The position numbers were made by a program, and so were the translations under genes. Of a stretch of 64,000 nt of DNA, positions 60,101-64,000 are shown one piece after another (positions within the stretch are counted from its first letter, which is position 1; every line of letters begins with the position of its first letter). Below the pieces are notes generated by a model. The model worked only from the letters and a program-made list of their open reading frames with translations, did not search any database and had not been told where the DNA came from. The stretch spans positions 1-64,000 of the forward strand of contig JACDOX010000131.1 of NCBI GenBank assembly GCA_014549065.1, read 5' to 3'. This DNA is from Cardinalis cardinalis (taxonomy: Eukaryota > Chordata > Aves > Passeriformes > Cardinalidae).

Positions 60101-61346
60101 CCATGTCTGGACATTTGATGGGTCAAATGGGTGCCTTTGTGCACAAAAGATCCACCAGACATTCCCGAGGCAACCTGGCTCCATCCAAAGACCAGCTGGG
60201 AGCCAGTCATGCTGCTCATTAGAGAGTGGCAGTTTTATTTGGCTTTTTAATTTATTTGGCACTTGAAGGCTCAATTCCCTTTCTTTTGCCATCCAGCCCC
60301 TGCTTAAGGGTGTGTTCTGTGCAGCTATTCCCATTTTTTAATGTGGTGTTGGGAGTTGGTGATTTATGGGTCGTTTATTTTTGCTTAAACAGGAGCCCCA
60401 CAATTTCAAGGGCTTCATGGTACCTGTGTTTTAGGAAAAAGGAGATGGTGTGGGACCTCAATTAGTACTGCAGGACAAGAGAGAGGGATGCACCACCCAT
60501 GGTGTGGACACCCAGACAGATGCTGAGATCAGCCTGTGAAGTATTTTGGGTGTTTATGGCTCCTGTCTGGGGCCCACAGAGAGCTTTGAAACACCATTTG
60601 GCATGAGGCAATGCCAGTGGATGAAGGTGGGTTTTTCCCTAGTCAGAATTCCCATTGAAATGGGGGACAAAATCCCCAGAGAAAAAGAAGGCACAGACCC
60701 CCTAATCTTGGCCACATGGGGATGTCACCATGTTGGTGGCAGTCAGGTAAAACTGTGGGGCACAAGCAAAGCAGGTAAAGAGAGGTTGTTTCTTTTCCAT
60801 GTGAATTAGAAACATATTATTTNACAGCATGGAGCAGCCTCAACCAAAGCAGATAAAAAGTGTAGGTAAATCCAACTTGCCTTGTTTGCTGGCATCCTGG
60901 GATGGAGCCATCCCACAGAGCTNTAGATATTATTGTAGGAGTTAGGAGTCTGGGATCCCTTCTGAATCAACACCAACACCTCAGGGAGTGGGGAGTTCAG
61001 GTCTGAAACAGCTATATGGTTGGAAACTGAANAATTACCATGATCAGACTGTGCTGGCACATCCCCCAACTTTCCATCCATGAAGGCACAAACCACCTGC
61101 CCAGGAGAAATAATACCAGTGCTCTCCTCCCAGTTTTCCAGCAGTGACACCATTTCCCTCCCAGCTCTCCCGTCCTACTGGTGGTTGCAGCCAGGTGAGA
61201 ACAGCTGAAGGCCCATGAGACCCCAGCCCCCACTGGGGGTGACCCCTGGGCCCTGGGCTGTCCTTGCACAGGGGACAGGTTGTGCATTGAGATGGCCCTG
61301 CAGGGACAGAGAGCATGGAAGGCAAGGGCCGGGTGGGAATGCCGAG
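57161..61346. other. Noncoding stretch, no gene seen
   Basis: Unique sequence with one short CR1 tail (58421). It is AT-rich around 57500-58100 and 59500-59900. No exon is supported. Confidence 0.4.
58421..58475 (-). mobile_element. CR1 LINE 3' tail
   Basis: The plus strand reads TAATCACAGAATCCCCTGAA, then CTGGAAGGGACCCATAGGGA, matching the subfamily with a GGGTCCCTTCCAAT-type end. Confidence 0.78.
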
Positions 61347-61350
61347 GATA
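61347..61350. repeat. Left target-site duplication (GATA) of the solo LTR
   Basis: It is identical to 61790-61793 on the other side of the LTR. Four bases is weak evidence alone, but the match coincides exactly with the TG/CA ends. Confidence 0.65.
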
Positions 61351-61789
61351 TGACACCTTGTTAGGGCTGACCTAGAACAGAGANTAGACACAGCTAAAGA
61401 ATAAAGCAGGGATTTATTAAAGGGCCTCAGTGGATTCAGTTGAGCAGCACAAAAGCCCAGCCAGGACTACCCCGAGATGAACCAAAATGGTCACAAAATT
61501 GACGTGAGCTTTTATAGTTTTTGGTCCATTTGCATATTGGAGTTAATTGTCCAATTCCAGCTTTAGCCCATGCAGTCCCACCCTGCTTGTTTTTCTCTCT
61601 CCAGCCCACGGTGTTTGTGCTCTNGGGCTGAGATTTGGATCATTTGTCCTTGGTGCCCAGCTGGAGCAGGAATTGTTTTGTCTCCCTGCTCTGTGAAGAG
61701 AGCTCACCATCCCCTGATATGAAGCCCAGACCCACACACTAAAGCAGCACAGAATGTGAAAAATAGAAAATCTAAAACCTGAGGCATCA
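61351..61789 (-). mobile_element. Solo LTR of an endogenous retrovirus, 439 bases
   Basis: In the minus orientation the element begins TGATGCCTCAGG and ends GGTGTCA, so it has TG...CA ends. It carries a TATA box (CTATAAAAGC, around 61518-61509) and an AATAAA signal at 61418-61413. It is flanked by the 4-base direct repeat GATA (61347-61350 and 61790-61793), which fits target-site duplication. No internal retroviral sequence adjoins either side, so this is a solo LTR left by recombination between two LTRs. A 4-base duplication is typical of gammaretrovirus-like (class I) elements. From memory, the 5' part resembles LTRs common in songbirds. Confidence 0.85.
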
Positions 61790-61793
61790 GATA
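61790..61793. repeat. Right target-site duplication (GATA) of the solo LTR
   Basis: Partner of 61347-61350, immediately after the terminal CA. Confidence 0.65.
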
Positions 61794-61879
61794 CGCAGCG
61801 TGGAGGCAGGAGCTCAGAGCCTTCAAATTTCCCTGCATAGCNGACATCCCCTCCCTCTTTGCTGTGGAGGAGCTTTGCC

Positions 61880-62090
61880 ATCCTGGCTGGGGATGGCCGG
61901 ACACAGTTGGGATGGCCGGACACACGCACGCCTTGGTGATCTCCACAAACACAGCCGGCCGGGCCATTACCTCAGCCCTGGGTGGGGTGGCCCGGCCGGA
62001 ACGGGCTCCAGACAGCGCAGGATGTGACCCGCTCCGCCAGCCCGGGCTCTGCATCCCGGGATTGCACACAGACAGCTCCCGGCCTCCCAG
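61880..62090. promoter_or_regulatory. Small CpG island next to the solo LTR
   Basis: CpG-rich sequence with CAGCCGGCCGGGCC and GGCCCGGCCGGAACGGGC. On the minus strand a donor-like GAG|GTAATG occurs near 61970, so a minus-strand first exon is conceivable. No frame or TATA box supports it. Confidence 0.4.
61890..61924. repeat. Two copies of a 16-base unit, GGGATGGCCGGACACA
   Basis: Exact copies start at 61890 and 61909, separated by GTT, within the CpG island. Confidence 0.85.
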
Positions 62091-62121
62091 CCCCCTCCCT
62101 CCCTCCCTCCCTCCCTCCCTC
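62091..62121. repeat. (CCCT)n microsatellite
   Basis: About seven CCCT units directly after the CpG-rich zone. The complementary strand is a G-run array. Confidence 0.9.
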
Positions 62122-62124
62122 TCT

Positions 62125-64000
62125 TCTTTTAACCTCTTGTTTCTAAAGTGCTTTCTAAAATAAGCCCGAGTCTCGGCAGCTGTGAAAGGCGTTTGCTGTC
62201 AGAATTGGCCCCTGTGCAGACGGACTGGATACTGCAGGCGCTTGTTTTGCATTTTAAGCCTAAACATTTCTCCTCTCCCCCTCTTTTTGCAGTTCAGCTC
62301 TTAGTTTTTAATAGTCCTTGTCATGATGGAAAGTGCCAGACTCCAGCTGTTCTTCCCAAACCTCTGGGAGAGGCCTGGTTACATCTAGTTCTCATAAATC
62401 TTGAATCCAGTTCTAGCAAGTCTTTAAGCCTGACCACTACGCTGCCTGGGCAGTCCGTGATTGAAAACAGGAGCAGAGAAGAAAAGAGGAAAGTGGGGAA
62501 ATAGAGAAAAGACTTCACACTTGTAGACTGTTTCAGGAAAAGCCACCAAAAGGCACAGTGTGTTAGTCACACTGAGATGAGAGTCAGGGTGTTCTCTAGA
62601 GCCACCTTATAAACAACTTGNGGCATCAGAGAAAAGGGTGGTAGCGACAGATTGTTTGCAAAAACAAAGGCAGGATTCACCTGGCTTCCACAAAAAAGGG
62701 CTGGGAAAATATTCTTGGGTCAGGAACTTTGAGGGCCTGCNTAAATGAAATGCAGAGATCCTAAAGTTCTCTGAAGGATCTTCAGCTGGGACAAACTGGT
62801 CTGGGCTCTGCACATCTGACTTATGTNTGTTGTGGATTTGGCCTTCAGGGTNGAAAAAGAGCAAAAGAGAAAAAGGAAAGGAAAGGAATATAAGAGTTCC
62901 CTCTCATTAAGCAATAAGGTACCTGTTAGTGTAAATCTTTCTTCCTCAGTGCTTAGTGAGAGAGTTTAATCACANAGAGCATTGGCATCTCTGAGCTGCG
63001 TTATTCCTTAAGCTGTGAAGCCCTGGAAGTCCTGTGGGATCCAGGNATTCACCATGCTTAGGGATGGGTTGGAGTAACTAGCATTGGTGGGGACCAGTGA
63101 AAGGCTNCTCTTCAGTTTGAAGAAGGCGTTTCTTAAATCTGTGGATGGGATTATGTTTTCAATCCCTTCCTGGTGCTCTGGGAAGCTGTTCCAGGCCTCT
63201 GCAGTTTTTGCTACAGATGTGTCACGAGGCAAGGGACAATAAAGGTGTTGCGATGTGTCCNTCCCTCCCCATGGCATGGAAGAGGAAAAAAGGAACCCTA
63301 CATTTCTTGGGAATAAGATAGAAAATACCCAGTGACCACTTAGCATATAAAATATCTAGGACAGGGTTACACTGGGTTTCATACAGTGGGAAGGATTGAA
63401 ACCTTGTCCAAATTCATCATCATCATCATCATTAATGGAAACTTTTGCTGTTTGCATCCACATGTGAGACTTCAGGAGCCATGACGGAGAGAACCACAAG
63501 GAAAAAAAGGTACAATAAACTGAACATAAACACACAGCCATCAGCCTTCTCTCAGTTTCTAGACAGAGATCCATTCCAGCAAGGAACAGAGAGATCAGCC
63601 AGTAGCATTGAAACAGGCACGTGTTTGGATCATGGAAAACCAGCAACTCGGGGGAAATGTGGAAGTCAAGTGCCCTGTGATGGATGGGTGNGCAATGGCT
63701 TTTTAAGTATCTGCATTTCAAAGGAGCACAAACACCAGATTCTGCAAGTGCAGCTTAACCTCACCTGACTCCAGGGACACCTTTCCACTGCCTCCAGTGA
63801 CTGTTGGATNGGGCCTGTCAGAGGCACAGGTTTCNANGGAGAAGNCATGCACTCAAGCAGCCACATATTTAAATACTCTAGATGAGCCTCCTTCCTGGAT
63901 TTCCCAACATCTGTGCTTCCTCGCCTTGGAAGCCATCCCCCTCTTGGATCTGGACACTCAGAGTGTGCGGAAATGAGCGGGAGCAGCTGAGGACAGCAGT
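62125..64000. other. Noncoding stretch at the right end, no gene seen
   Basis: Unique sequence with a short ATC repeat (63414-63432). A segment near 63100-63260 looks like a decayed unknown repeat, but it cannot be assigned. N bases are slightly denser near 63800. Confidence 0.4.

Noticed and set aside
63040..63350. A possible decayed transposon (GAAGCTGTTCCAGGCCTCTG region)
   Set aside because: It has some feel of a dispersed repeat, but no terminal structure or firm family match can be shown by eye.
1..64000. tRNA, rRNA, CRISPR or bacterial defence-type systems
   Set aside because: No tRNA A/B-box pairs, no ribosomal sequence, and no regularly spaced repeats were seen. The sequence is clearly vertebrate nuclear DNA.

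Overview
This window reads as a piece of a bird nuclear chromosome, most likely from a perching bird. The main evidence is about two dozen fragments of CR1 LINEs, the dominant avian retroposon. Most carry the diagnostic 3' end: a GATGATCTTTAAGGTCCCTTCCAACCC-like stretch followed by degenerate ATTCTATG repeats. They lie in both orientations. One solo endogenous-retrovirus LTR resembles, from memory, LTRs common in songbird genomes. There are no bacterial features: no operons, ribosome binding sites or dense coding. Single N bases are scattered throughout, and there is one 350-base gap at 56811-57160.

Only one protein-coding gene can be supported well. It lies on the minus strand at the left end. 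A short membrane protein with a long basic coiled coil is encoded in two coding exons (1445-1008 and 737-672). Both introns are short with good splice sites, there is a strong Kozak start, and an AATAAA signal lies at 215-210. I do not recognise its family with confidence. A second, much weaker candidate is a TATA-box promoter and tiny two-exon reading frame on the plus strand at 44931-45331.

The remaining 60 kb looks intergenic or intronic. Every longer reading frame examined is either antisense CR1 or lacks a recognisable domain. Layout: 1-1850 minus-strand gene; 1850-10550 noncoding with CR1 pieces, a 40-base poly(T) and a long ATT microsatellite; 10560-10900 an orphan CpG island; 11190-18320 a CR1-rich stretch including an old long CR1; 18320-36600 noncoding with CR1 pieces, a G-quadruplex-like run and a 600-base CR1; 36873-36918 a perfect 19-bp hairpin; 37800-56800 noncoding with the candidate promoter, GC-rich patches and CR1 pieces; the gap inside a GAA-type repeat; then 57161-64000 with the solo LTR beside a small CpG island. 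Several CpG-retaining, repeat-free patches could be conserved regulatory DNA, but only alignment to other birds could show that.

The features do not form a pathway. The window is best read as one small gene next to a repeat-bearing gene-poor region. Exons of large multi-exon genes shorter than about 100 bases could have been missed.
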